This document shows, piece after piece, positions 1 to 9,959 of a stretch of 16,916 nt of DNA. The translations under genes were made by a program, and so were the position numbers. The stretch covers positions 1 through 16,916 of the forward strand of contig NXFV01000982.1 in NCBI GenBank assembly GCA_002803225.1. The letters run 5' to 3'. This DNA is from Gamarada debralockiae (lineage: Eukaryota; Ascomycota; Leotiomycetes; Helotiales; Hyphodiscaceae). Below the pieces are notes generated by a model. It was not told the origin of the DNA and searched no databases. It worked only from the letters and a program-made list of their open reading frames with translations. Each line of letters starts with the position of its first letter. Positions within the stretch are counted from its first letter, which is position 1.

Positions 1-60
1 GGTAGGGGCTCCCCCGACCCGAAGGGGCTCGAGGGGAACCCCCCCCCCCCCTCTTGAGGA
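1..60. repeat. C/G-rich low-complexity stretch with a 13-C run
   Basis: The first 60 bases are very GC-rich, with the octamer AGGGGCTC present twice (near 3 and 23) and an uninterrupted run of 13 C at 39-51. The composition contrasts sharply with the AT-rich repeats that follow. No coding potential is visible. It could be the edge of a mobile element or a simple low-complexity patch; homopolymer length may also be unreliable in an assembly. Confidence 0.5.
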
Positions 61-108
61 GATAGACGTCGGGCACAATAGTTTATTATAAGCATTAAGT
101 ATAGGTTG

Positions 109-286
109 AGCATATGCTCATATATACTTAAGTCTACAGCATATGCTCAGTATATACTTCAGCTTAAGCATATGCTCGGTATATACTATAGACTTAAGCA
201 TATGCTCGGTATATACTACAGACTTAAGCATATACTAAGTATATACTACAGACTTAAGCATATATCGAGCATATTCTCAGCATACG
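109..286. repeat. Six-copy ~30-bp AT-rich tandem repeat
   Basis: Six head-to-tail units begin at 109, 138, 167, 197, 227 and 257, each starting AGCATATGCTC or a variant. The first two are 29 bp and the next three 30 bp. Units three and four (167-226) are nearly identical and the outer ones are more divergent, as in a decaying minisatellite. Each well-kept unit contains the 10-bp palindrome AGCATATGCT. A related palindrome with no array recurs near 449-460. Because the unit is a multiple of three, one frame is open with a 10-residue periodic peptide, but this is a by-product of the repeat and not evidence of a gene. Confidence 0.85.
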
Positions 287-406
287 TGTTGTATGTTATA
301 TCAGGGCCGTAGGATTTGGTGAGGCTATGTTTTCGAACGAAATTAAAGTTAAACAGAGAAGAGAGTGTTTGAATCGTATAAGATATATTAAATTCGTGAA
401 AGACAA

Positions 407-438
407 ACGCGTTCGATATTCGACGCGTTCGCGATCGC
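407..438. repeat. CpG-rich short repeats in AT-rich DNA
   Basis: The 9-mer ACGCGTTCG occurs at 407-415 and again at 423-431, and the second copy runs into the perfect palindrome GCGATCGC (431-438). The flanks are AT-rich. This is a local clustering of CpG-containing palindromes without coding potential; function unknown. Confidence 0.5.
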
Positions 439-490
439 AACACGCGCCTAGCATATGCTTAGTTTGTACATAGCGCCCACTAGCGCAATT

Positions 491-595
491 CTCTACTATG
501 GGTGAGCTCTGGTGGCGTTTTTCTCTACTATAGGTGAGCTAAATTCCTAGCGTGATTCTCTTCTATGGGTCCGCTTTTCTCTACTATAGTTGAAC
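491..595. repeat. Four degenerate copies of a CTCTACTAT motif
   Basis: Copies one (491-508) and two (523-540) are 18 bp long and differ at one base (CTCTACTATRGGTGAGCT). A weaker third copy lies at about 558-574 and a fourth at about 579-595, both diverged in the second half. Spacing is irregular (32, 35 and 21 bp). Short, irregularly spaced direct repeats of this kind are typical of subterminal regions of DNA transposons, but no matching inverted terminal repeat was found. The stretch 300-1038 otherwise has no gene I can support; short open frames exist on both strands around 547-873 without recognisable protein features. Confidence 0.55.
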
Positions 596-1038
596 GTAAA
601 CCCCGACCATATAGTGGGAACCGTCACTACAAACTGAACTTCACAACGATCGTTGAAATTCTCAAGAAGGGTCAGTTGCTCCGTATGAGCGAAAATCTTG
701 ATCAAGAAGTCAGTGATAACGTCTTGAATATCCTGTGCATGAGAAGGGCTAATTTTCCTTCCAAACTTCCGCATGGTTTTCTCCTCATCAACTCGTCCAA
801 AACATACTCAGGACACGTCGGTCTTGTTGGGTCCAAGGAATCTCAAGCAGTTTCGACTTCACACGCTGTGTAGACAATGTACTCTTGGTAAGGTACAGCA
901 TATCCCCAAGGATATTCGTTTGAGTCATCGTCGTCCATGAGGTAGTTGTCCATGTAATCTGGGTCTGCTTCCTACTCTGATGTCAGAAGATACAATTGAG
1001 GAGGGGGCTTCACTTACAACAGATGTAAGGCCATTGGA

Positions 1039-2290
1039 AATGGTCTTGTCATTGACATCGGAAATGGTATCTTCCAAGAGACTGTTTCAGAACCGGCTCC
1101 TTTCCGCCGGATTAGATGGATACCAACTTTCACTGGGAACACGGAACCTGGGCCCGAGCTACCTGCGTGCGGCCAGTTTGTGATGGCCTTCACGTCCTGT
1201 AGAAAAAACTCTAAGATATTCCTCATCGATTTAGTACACACTATAGGATACAGAAGTGGAAGTTTTTCTATAATCGAGTCCGATAACGAATTTCTGTGGA
1301 GTCTGCGCATCTTGCAATTATCTTTCCGAAATCCAGAATTGAAGAGTTTTTGATGCGATCATCTATTGCGAAATCACGCTTCACTATCCATTTTGCAAAG
1401 TGTTTTCAAGGTCTCTCGGAAGATTCTACACCACTCCAGAACGGTAGGTGAGGCAAGATCTTGGGGTCCAAATGTTCACGAAGCATTGCTAGCTTGGTTG
1501 GACTTTTGCAAGGAAAATGATATCGACTTCGGAAGGAACTATCGTCGGCCACTTGAAAAGAACCACGGACAAAGATTTTCAAAAATGTCAAATCGCAGAT
1601 TGCCTGAGAAATTGGTAGGGAGGACGATCAAAAAGTTATGAAGCGGAAGCACGTTGTCCTGAACGTCGCAGGCTTTCGCTCTACCAATCAATACAAGAAA
1701 AGGTTCAAATTTTCTCGAGTACTTGCCAGCGGAAATTCGGAATGCTGCGGAAAAGAAGCTTGGTCAATACCGAACCCAGTTTTCGGACTGGATTACGACA
1801 ACACCCTCGAACAAAACGACGAAGCGCTCAAGATTGAGTCAACCGACGCAAGAACACAGTCTCCAGGTTTCTGCCAATGACCAGCACACACCAGGAACTC
1901 CGGGGGCCCAGACGAGCACCATGGGGCCCCTTGATACTACCGATAGAATGTCACGAAGAAAAGGAACCAGAGCTGTCGTGCACGATCTCCTCAGCCATCG
2001 ATGGAAACACGCCCCTCAACCACCGAAACCTGGGAGGAAAAGCTGGCCGCTGTGGAGAAGCAAAGGGGCGAGGATATTCGCCAGAGAGATAAAGAGATCC
2101 GGACCATGCAGGGCGTCTCGCAGGAAGAAGTGGAGAGCCTCTACAAGAAGGATGAGTCCTTGAAACGCAAAATCGGCGAGCTCGAAGCACAGAATAACCA
2201 CATGATTATTGCGCGCGAAGAAAGAGAACGAGCAGGAAAGAGCCACTTGAAGAGCTCCTGTACCTCAAAACTCACGAGAATTGGAGATTG
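1039..2290 (+). pseudogene. Decayed gene, N-terminal part with coiled coil
   Basis: One frame stays almost open from about 1039 to about 1990, broken only by TGA stops at 1351, 1639 and 1660. It includes a helical stretch near 1474-1530 (ALLAWLDFCKENDIDFG) and another near 1720-1780 (LPAEIRNAAEKKLGQY). Around 1990 the sensible reading moves to another frame, giving a strongly charged, coiled-coil-like segment (about 2025-2240) rich in Glu, Lys, Arg and Gln. Near 2245 it moves frame again into the next part. No intron with GT-AG borders explains these changes, so I read it as a pseudogene. I recall a fungal family of large unnamed proteins with this style of sequence but cannot name it. The upstream limit is uncertain and may begin nearer 1366. 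No promoter was recognised. Confidence 0.4.
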
Positions 2291-3558
2291 ACGCAGCACA
2301 TCCACGAAACGGGGAGGATTTCAAAGTTCGCCAAGCTTGATTCAGCACAACCGTGCCACTTGAAGAACAATGGCGTTGATAAGTGCATGAAAATGACCTA
2401 ATTGAAGCTCGAATCGATCATGTGTGGTCACAGTTTCGGCCCTCATCTGCTCCTTCCAAGTATCCCGAAAAACAGCCACTCATCCGATGCGTGTTTGGTA
2501 AAGGACATCACGGCTCGAGCAGGCAGTGACTGAAGACCTGTGCATCCAAATTTGCTCCCCAAGCGTTAATGAAGGCATTTTTATTTGCTGCGCTACGTGC
2601 ATGGGTGGTTGCAACCGATTTCCCCAACTTCACACCACAAGATGACCGCTTCTTGTACGCTCACAGGCGGGTCATAAAGTCTCTTGGCATGTGTGCACTA
2701 CCCAGTCTCCGTATGGACAATGCTAACAAAAAAAGGAGGTTGGAAGCAACTGCAAGGCATTGATCGCGCTGCCTACCATCTCTTGATGGGCAGTGATTCG
2801 ATTAAACAGATTATGGGTACCCAGGAGAGCAGCCGACTTGGCAACTCGTTTGTCTCGAACCGTCGCTCATCATTTTCGATACATTGGAATCTTCGGCAAG
2901 ATAACTTCCTCAGCTTGTTTGAAATCTCTCTCAATTCCAAGGCGAGTACAGTAACTACAGGCAAACAGTTCGAATTTACTGTCCACCCACCGGGGCTGTC
3001 GTTCAGAGAGACAGTACCATCAGACCACAACCAAAACGATGTCAACATTAGCGGTGAACTCCTAGATAGTGAATTTTGGAAGCTTGCATCTATGTACGTC
3101 TACGAAGGAGAGGCATCGCACCAACAGGACTCACTGGTTGGAGCCTTGATCAACTCGTGGAATTTTTGTAGTGAAACGAATAAAGAAAGAGCCAAAAAAA
3201 GCATGTTCAGTTCGAGTATCAAGCTGCCAAAAAGCAAGTGTCAAACATTTTCCCCTTTTGATGTTCTATTATGGAGCATTCCAAAGTCGAAGACTAATAA
3301 ATTTCCTCCCTTGGACGCCATAGGGGCAGGAGACCTAGTTCACTGTCTCGGACGATGGATGCGTCAACCCCACATTCGCGGGCCCAGGAGAGAACCCCGC
3401 AGAGAAATTCAAATAAGGCAAGAGATGTAAGTGCGGACCGACCTATATATGGGCATACAGCTGATCATATGCAGAGTTCTGGCGAGACAGACCCTTCAAT
3501 GGAAGCCGGGATATCCTCACGTGACCGAACAACGGCACCTCGTTCTCAAAAGACTTGA
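2249..3558 (+). pseudogene. Decayed gene, central helical domain
   Basis: The reading continues in frame 2 from 2249 (LLYLKTHENWRLTQHIHETG), passes a TAA at 2399, then moves to frame 1 near 2520 (AFLFAALRAWVVATDFPNFT, 2575-2634). It moves back to frame 2 near 2720 (GGWKQLQGIDRAAYHLLMG) and runs open to 3430, with the segment FEFTVHPPG at about 2971-2997. Near 3345 it returns to frame 1 for a low-complexity, Ser/Thr/Arg-rich linker that ends at TGA 3556. The flow of sequence across each shift, with no duplication or gap, indicates small indels in one ancestral coding sequence. It resembles an unnamed family of long fungal proteins that I know only as hypothetical. Function unknown. It probably forms one relic with the segments on either side. 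Confidence 0.5.
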
Positions 3559-5152
3559 ATAGACATTCCAGTACCTACTTCTCGTGAGACAAGTGCTGGG
3601 ACGGTTGTAAGTATCATCGAAACTGGACCCCGTTCCATCATAATGCCCCGAACTTCGCAATCGGAAGATAATAATCAGCCCAAAGCAAAGGAAGCCCCAA
3701 GGCGACCAAGCTGTCCCGAGTGTGGAAGGGACTTTTCATGCATATCAAACCTCTATACGCATCAAAGAAACAGTAAGATCATTCATCGCCAAATCAAATG
3801 CAGGACGATATTGACTTCAGACTATAGAACTGTGTTCTCGTTGTAACCAATGCGGCGAGACTTTCAAATCCAGTAGCAGCTTAAGGAAACACCTGGCAGC
3901 AGACCATGCGTCCGAGTCTTCGTCGAGCACGGAGTCTTCTGATGGGGATGTTCTCTTCGAGTGCCGCACTTGCGGTAAAACATTTGACAGCAAGAAGAGC
4001 CTCGGTATGCATAGCAGGAGTGAGTTCAAACCAAGTTGCCTCTTGAAAATGCTTAATTAACACTGTCAGTGTCAGCATGTTGCTCGCAATGTGATGAGTG
4101 TGGGAGTAAATTTTCAGACATTTTCTGAATTGCGGAACCATCGGAGAAGTCAACATGAACTGGGATCAAAAGCTTCTTCCTTTCTTGGCGACGTCACAAC
4201 CTCTACCAAGGCTACCACCGAATTTCGATGTAACACCTGCCGCAAGGAGTTGGTGTTTGAGGGGTCTCAAGCTTCACATAGAAAAGAGCGAGTCTATGAG
4301 TCTATCTAATATTTTGTGCGCGGACAGTGCTGAAACTATGAACAAGAATCCTGCTCTCGATGCTTTACATGGGACATACTGTTTCATAAGGTCTCAGAGC
4401 TGAGGAGACATCTCGCGAAAGAGCACCCCAATAGACCCTTACGAAATGACCCCTCAGAGGAGCCGTCGACAAGTGGGACAAGCACTCAGCGTCCGTCATC
4501 TTGGGACTTGGCCGCTTCTCAAGGGGGCTCTCGGAGCCGCCAAAATCATCACCGCCAGGGTTCTCTACCCCACAGAAGATTTGAGTGCATTGTTTGTAAG
4601 CGAGGCTTTACAGAATCAAGACACCGGGAATGACACTTCAAGACTCAACGTAAGTCTCAATGAAATGTTGTGCATGATATGAAGCAATAGAGATATATAG
4701 ATACGGATCCGGTCGACTATCTTCGATGCAGTAAAACATTCGCAGGCCGAGCGATACTCAAACAAGCACCGTAAGGACGATTGCGTCAGAGTGACGAAAA
4801 CAGCGGGTAACAATGAGGCAAGGGAAAGATTTAAAGACGAAGCCGATTTTCAATCATCTAGGCAGATCGTCGATTCGGTATGGACGTGGAAAACGGGGAT
4901 GAACAGGAGCAACCAGCTCTATTGCAAAATTCCATGAGCAACAGCAACTTTGAAGAATCCCAGGTCCATATCCAGGTCCATATTAACAGCATGACTCCCA
5001 CTCTCCAGACACGCAGTGAAATCTGGAGGCCAAACTCGGAAACTCAGCGTAACAATACCAGGGACGTGATTGCCCGGGGGCCCGGTTTGCATCCTCCAGA
5101 ATTTGAGCAGCCCTCGTTCCAAGGAGTTCCGTCATGCTTCACTGCACCCTGA
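3559..5152 (+). pseudogene. Decayed C2H2 zinc-finger array gene
   Basis: About eight C2H2 fingers can be followed, with first cysteines near 3712 (CPECGRDF), 3842 (CNQCGETF), 3962 (CRTCGKTF), 4090 (CDECGSKF), 4229 (CNTCRKEL), 4352 (CSRC), 4586 (CIVCKRGF) and a last degraded one near 4727 (CSKTF). C2H2 fingers bind Zn and usually DNA, so the ancestor was probably a nuclear DNA-binding protein. Likely introns are 3773-3827, 4020-4069 (or to 4075) and one from 4650 to 4690 or 4700; another may end at about 4326. Lesions are a +1 shift inside finger four (about 4107), a shift in finger five with TAA about 4307, a shift and TGA in finger seven (about 4632), and a TAA in finger eight. The tail (4880-5152) is Gln/Asn/Ser-rich. 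The frame is continuous with the upstream relic across the single TGA at 3556, so both may be one gene. Confidence 0.7.
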
Positions 5153-6322
5153 CCGGCCTCGCCTTAGACCTTGACAGTCTGGCCGGAATTCCAACCAGAA
5201 TTTTGGGATGTTCGTCTCAATAAGCATCAATCGAGAAAGTAAATTTGAGTCAAACTGCAGGCATGAGGCACTCCTGCGCAGTCCGAAGTCCCATCGACGC
5301 TCGCTCTTCATACATATAACCGTATCTGTCCCCGACATCCCCCAATGTATGTTATATACGCAATGAGGCGTGCGCTCGTTCTTGTCTTTCGGCGGGCTGC
5401 ATGCGACTTTCAACTCCATCTCCTTTCACCGCCATTCGCTCATTTCCCCATCACCAGATTTTCTCCTTCTCCGGACGTATCGACATATTAGGATCTTCGC
5501 AGATCCAAACTGTCCTTTCAGATCGCAAGTTTCTTCCGAGTCTGGCTGGCCAAGTGCATTGAAGTAATCCGCGCTCAATCACGGAGCCCCGTTTGTAGCA
5601 ACGTCGGCCGTGAACTTGCTCAAGGATCCTTAGACATTTTCAATCATTTTCTCACACCCTAGTCATCTCTAGGTATATTTGAGCGTAGATAACCTGCGGT
5701 TCTCATCGTGTAATCCTCCAGCGAAGTTATGCCGGGCCTATCGACCTTTCAATCGCAACGTCTCTATGGAGTGTTCGATCTCCTCAGTTATGTGCGCTCG
5801 CAGATATCACCCCGAAGGTCCCAATCATTCCTCCAGTCCTACTGTCTTTTCCCACTCTTTGGCCATAAAGAGGTCTGGCCCTCCGCAGTATTTCCGTTCT
5901 TTGGACTCTAGTATTTGTAGACCGCGTCATCGATGTCGTGTGGTCTTTGATCGAGGAGATGGAATTCGAGATCGTGTGTGAAGCAGGACCTCGAAACGAC
6001 AAAGGAGATAAGGGGTGCGGCGGTCGATTTCAAAAGTTTTGTTTACTTTCCTGTTAGCGTTTCCATTTTTTGCAGGCGAGCTGTCTTGGCAATTTTTGTG
6101 TTTTGTGAAAGTCACGTGTGTATTGCATAATTATTTCGCAGTTGAAAATGATTGAGTTGTGCTTATGAGTTCTTTATTTGACTATTCATCATAACACCTA
6201 TATGAGCAAGTGTTGGAGAGGTAATTCTTCTGGGAAGTGTGCTCAGTTCCAAAAGAAAGCGCTGAAGCGCGGTATCAGGCCAATCAGCCTCTTCCATCGT
6301 AAGACTATATGAATCACCACGT
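5153..6322. other. Intergenic, no supportable gene
   Basis: Open frames here are short, occur on both strands, and show no recognisable domain, signal peptide or intron structure. The end nearest 6322 is AT-rich (6120-6240) and is probably the 3' flank of the minus-strand F-box gene. One CACGTG core lies near 6112. I see no RNA gene or long repeat. Confidence 0.5.
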
Positions 6323-8176
6323 CTACCAAGCCCAGAAGCTAATGTCTCTTCCTAAACATAGGATAAGAAGCCACCTCATTCTCCCAAAAAGGCCATGAAT
6401 AATCTGGTTCATCTGCAGGACGTCCTCTCGTCGTTGGTCCATGGTCACCATCAAACGAATATCCATCGAGCCAAACCTCATCCGCATCCCTCCTTCAAAC
6501 ACTCCCTCGTCATCCTCTAACTCCACCTCCACACATTCCGTCGTGACAGTGGCGTCATACTCTTGATATATAGAATCCATTCTCGAAGTCCACACGTCTT
6601 TGATCTTGCTCTCCTGTGCACCAGGAGGAGTTTGGGTCTGGTGGGAGAGCCGCCTGTAGAACATACATTTCTCGGGAAGTTGTCCTAGTCCGCTATCGCA
6701 ATTCGAAATCCAGGTGTGGGTATCACAGGTATGAAGACGGCGTAGGGAGTCAAAAATAGGAGTTCCAAGATTGCGGACAGGATCGAAATCTTCGTCTTCG
6801 TCGCAGCATAGACCTTCGCCATTGATCTCGATATAGAGCTCCTCTAGTGACGCAGGAAGTACCTTGATGAATTTCAATATTTCCTATATGTTTGCGTTAG
6901 CTGAAATGTGACAACCCAAATGACTGCGCACCTACAGGTCCGTATATATCAAAGCTAAGCCTCCCATCGTTGCTATAGGGGCTGTGACTCCGGTCATTGT
7001 CTGCGTCTCCCAGTCTCAGAAACTTGAGACTCTTCCACGAACTGAACAATTTGCCGATAGCCTGTGAAAATGGAACACCGATGTCCGCGACCGAGAAACT
7101 CTCAATCAAGCTCGAAGAGCCGTCGTAAGTACATGAAAGACATCATAGCCGCTCATCTCCGAGCCCCTATGGCCTGTTTGAATCTCCGCCAAGTTCAAAT
7201 CCCTTAATTCTGGCAATAATTCACACACTTTCAGAATGAAGTTCAATGTCTTCCTCTTCCAAGGCCCACAGCTGATGGGAATAGAAACAGACTTCAATGA
7301 CTCCCCGTGCCTCCCGATGAAGTCCAGGAATGCTGCCTCAATATCATTTTGGTGGTTTGTGCTGTACTTATAGCTGAATCCAAAGTGTCGTAGATGAGTG
7401 GGCTTGGTCGAAGTACCAGCATCGGCTTGTCGATATTGCTCTGCTCTCTCCGGTGGGACGACAGGTAAGTGGGGCATGGCATTTCTCGTCCTTATCTCGA
7501 CGGAACAAATGTCCAGGGATTCAAGACCGGGACACGTGGCTTCAACTACATTCACTAGAAACTGAGCTGTATCCCATGGATTCTGATCGGCCCCTCTGAA
7601 TTCAGCTGGGATTTCCCATTTCAGGGTTGTTAGGGATAGATGATCCATTCTCCACATGTGCTCCTCGGGCAAGAGCCCGTAGATGTGCAAGTCAAGAAGC
7701 TGCGAGTAAGACTGAAGAGTGGCAATGATGTGCGCAGCAAGTGGATTTGGCGTGAGGAATGCCTTTGAAAGATATTTCATGTTTTTGGCTGCGCTGATGC
7801 TCACAGAGCTGTCGTTCACAGTGGTATCTTGAGATTTGGTGAAAAGAGACATTGAGTGATTCTGGAAAGTTTGTACCATGGCCCCTAGTTTTGGATTTCT
7901 GGACGATGTTAGGATTGGTTGAATTGCTAGGAATGCTTAGATTTACTCAGCCAGAGATCGTAGCAGCCGAAGCTGCCGTCGCTCGTTCTTTGCATTAGTT
8001 TCCTTATCATAGCGTTCGTCTATGTCGAAGTCGATGGAGTTGTAAAGGGCCGAGGTTACGACGTCCCAAAGTGCTCGACAGACGAGGCTGCAGTTGCGCA
8101 GATCGGCAAAGTCAGGAGACAGGTGGGACACGATATCGTGAAGAACTTCGGTCGGAAGAGCATTCAATCCCGCCAG
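6323..8176 (-). pseudogene. F-box/leucine-rich gene, start lost and frameshifted
   Basis: F-box proteins recruit substrates to SCF (Skp1-Cullin-F-box) ubiquitin ligases. The F-box is at the N-terminus (LPTEVLHDIVSHLSP, then LRNCSLVCRALWDVV); the rest is leucine-rich-repeat-like, e.g. LPELRDLNLAEIQTG, SWKSLKFLRLGD and LPASLEELYIEINGEG. Exons on minus are 8176-7947, 7898-7109, 7109-6936 and 6883-6323. Intron 7946-7899 (48 bp, branch CTAAC) and intron 6935-6884 (52 bp, GTAGGT donor) both restore the frame exactly. Between exon segments two and three there is no intron: the first frame hits TGA at 7108-7106, while the sensible reading continues in another frame from 7109, as if one base were missing. 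There is no in-frame ATG before the F-box; an upstream TAG closes the frame, and CTG at 8176-8174 sits in a good start context. Assuming the CTG start and a healed shift, length is about 584 aa. It could be a young pseudogene, a gene with an unseen 5' exon (TTTAG acceptor near 8212), or carry sequence errors. Confidence 0.75.
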
Positions 8177-9959
8177 TTGTTGAATGAAGAAAGAATGGTG
8201 GGTGGCCTAAATAGCGCCGAAAAAGCTGTTCTGTGCTGTCTGTGCCTGAACGACTCCGCACTGCTGCCTGCAGGAACAGAAGGCAAAATAGGCACCACCT
8301 CCTGAAGGTCCGCTATTTGGGGACCCAAGAATGCCACCAACTCTACTGCATCCACCTGGTATCTCGGGTTGTTTCCAATATCGCCAGCGGCCTTTCGCTA
8401 ACAGACTTAAGCTTCCATTCCTCAATCCTCCAGCATCTTCAAGTATTCATCCACGATTTCACGGCCGCACAGCAACCCCTCTGACCCCTCTTATACTCCT
8501 CCAATATATGTGCCTCCAGTTTCTACACCAGGTCCGACTTCCACTTCTTCGACATCCTCTTTTCCAATGACCATCCCGTCCACGACCCAGCATCTCGACT
8601 CCCTCCTTCCTCCGCAACTCCAGTGGGCTGTTCGCAGATCTCGTCCGTCGCTCCCAAGCTCAAATTCAATTGTACTTGATCGTATCGGTCTTTCGAATCC
8701 ATATTCCACACCTATGATCCAACTCATTTCTCATTGCACCCTCTCTATCCCGCCTATATCCAAGTATAGCAGCCTTCGCAGATATCCAATCATCCTCCAT
8801 CCTCCATCTTCCACGTCTACTCAGCCTGTGTCGGTCTCGATTTCCCAGATCCTTATTCACCGCGTCCTGAACACAATTGTCCATCTCGCGCTTTCCCATT
8901 GATCCCCCCTTCCATCACTTCCCCTTGCCTTCGCAGAGCTCAATCGCCCTCCATCCGATCCCATCCCAATTCCCACTTCGTCCCATTGTGCAACCTATTC
9001 CCATCCCCAGTCCCTTCCATCTATCCAACTTCCCAACCCTCATCAACCCCGCCAAGCGACCTCCCAGCTCCAATTCGCATATACGTGTCCTGCTCTCTCG
9101 AAAGAAAAAGGAAACCTATCATGAGAAACTAACCTCATATATACGCTTTACCAGTAGCCAAGGAGAGGAAGAGGCTGTATTCGGCGTCGAAATAGTTGTT
9201 GGCATCGAAAATACTTCCAACAATGATTTTCGGCGACCAAAGTCCTGTTGGTGCCTTTTTGTGTGAGGCTGGGGGAGCTCGGCGATTGGCGAGGGAAGAT
9301 TCTCATAATTTGGAGTGAGCTGGGCAAGATTTATGCAAGATCTGTGCATTTGAATCGCACGTGTAAGTTTATTTCTGGAGGAATTTAAGGTACATTTGTT
9401 TAACAGTAATTAATTTATGGTGAAAAAGTCTTCAATGACGTTTCTGATTTGGTGAATGTTGGTGTACAGTGTGGTTTGTGATGAACGTTGATATTCGGTT
9501 CTGCTTCAACGCCATTTCCCAAATCACCACATGACCGAAAGTTCATCTTGAATACAGAGATCCGATGAATAATTGAGATTATTTCCAGGCCAAAAGTTAT
9601 ATGTTCTTTGGTTGTTTCCACTTGTTCTTCATACTTTCATCATGGGATTCATATTTATTCCACTCGACGGCCTCAAAGCCTCGCCGTGAGGGATCAACTC
9701 GGTCACCAAAACTAAGTATAGCAACATCGATGCCAAATTAACTTCAGATGTAAATCTCATTGTATGTACTGAAGTAATTTGATGCAATCCAAAGGCCCAT
9801 GCGAGTCAAAAGTCTAAGCATTTCCCAACGCCTTGGTATACCCAAAGACCAAGGAACTGCGCACGATTGTATTTAACACTGCAAGCTCAACACCAGACCC
9901 AAGACGCCAGGCAGTTTTGACCTATAATAAAAGAAATAAGAGTGTTCTCTAGCTCGAGT
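8177..9959. other. Intergenic region with Pro/Ser/Thr-rich pyrimidine tract
   Basis: From about 8340 to 9110 the plus strand is strikingly rich in C and T, and all three plus frames read as Pro/Ser/Thr/Ile-rich peptide with several partly open frames (for example 8462-8902 and 8899-9132). None has a clear start, domain or splice structure. It may be a decayed low-complexity coding region or a polypyrimidine promoter-type tract upstream of the F-box gene. From 9270 to 9959 I see no coding signal; this includes the 3' flank of the glycosyltransferase. Confidence 0.45.

Noticed and set aside
109..286. CRISPR-like array
   Set aside because: The units are directly adjacent with no unique spacers, and the window is fungal.
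106..312. Open frame with periodic peptide over the tandem repeat
   Set aside because: It is open only because the unit is a multiple of three with no stop in that frame; no domain or gene context supports it.
3773..3827. Use of the nearer acceptor at 3820 for the first zinc-finger intron
   Set aside because: It would put the next exon into a frame with an immediate TAA; the acceptor at 3827 keeps the second finger in frame.
5132..5981. Short open frames on both strands between the zinc-finger relic and the F-box gene
   Set aside because: No motif, no consistent strand, and no splice structure; they overlap each other.
7109..7129. An intron explaining the F-box frame change (GTACTT donor, CGAG acceptor)
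   Set aside because: It would be about 20 bp, too short for splicing, and the sequence reads well as protein up to the shift.
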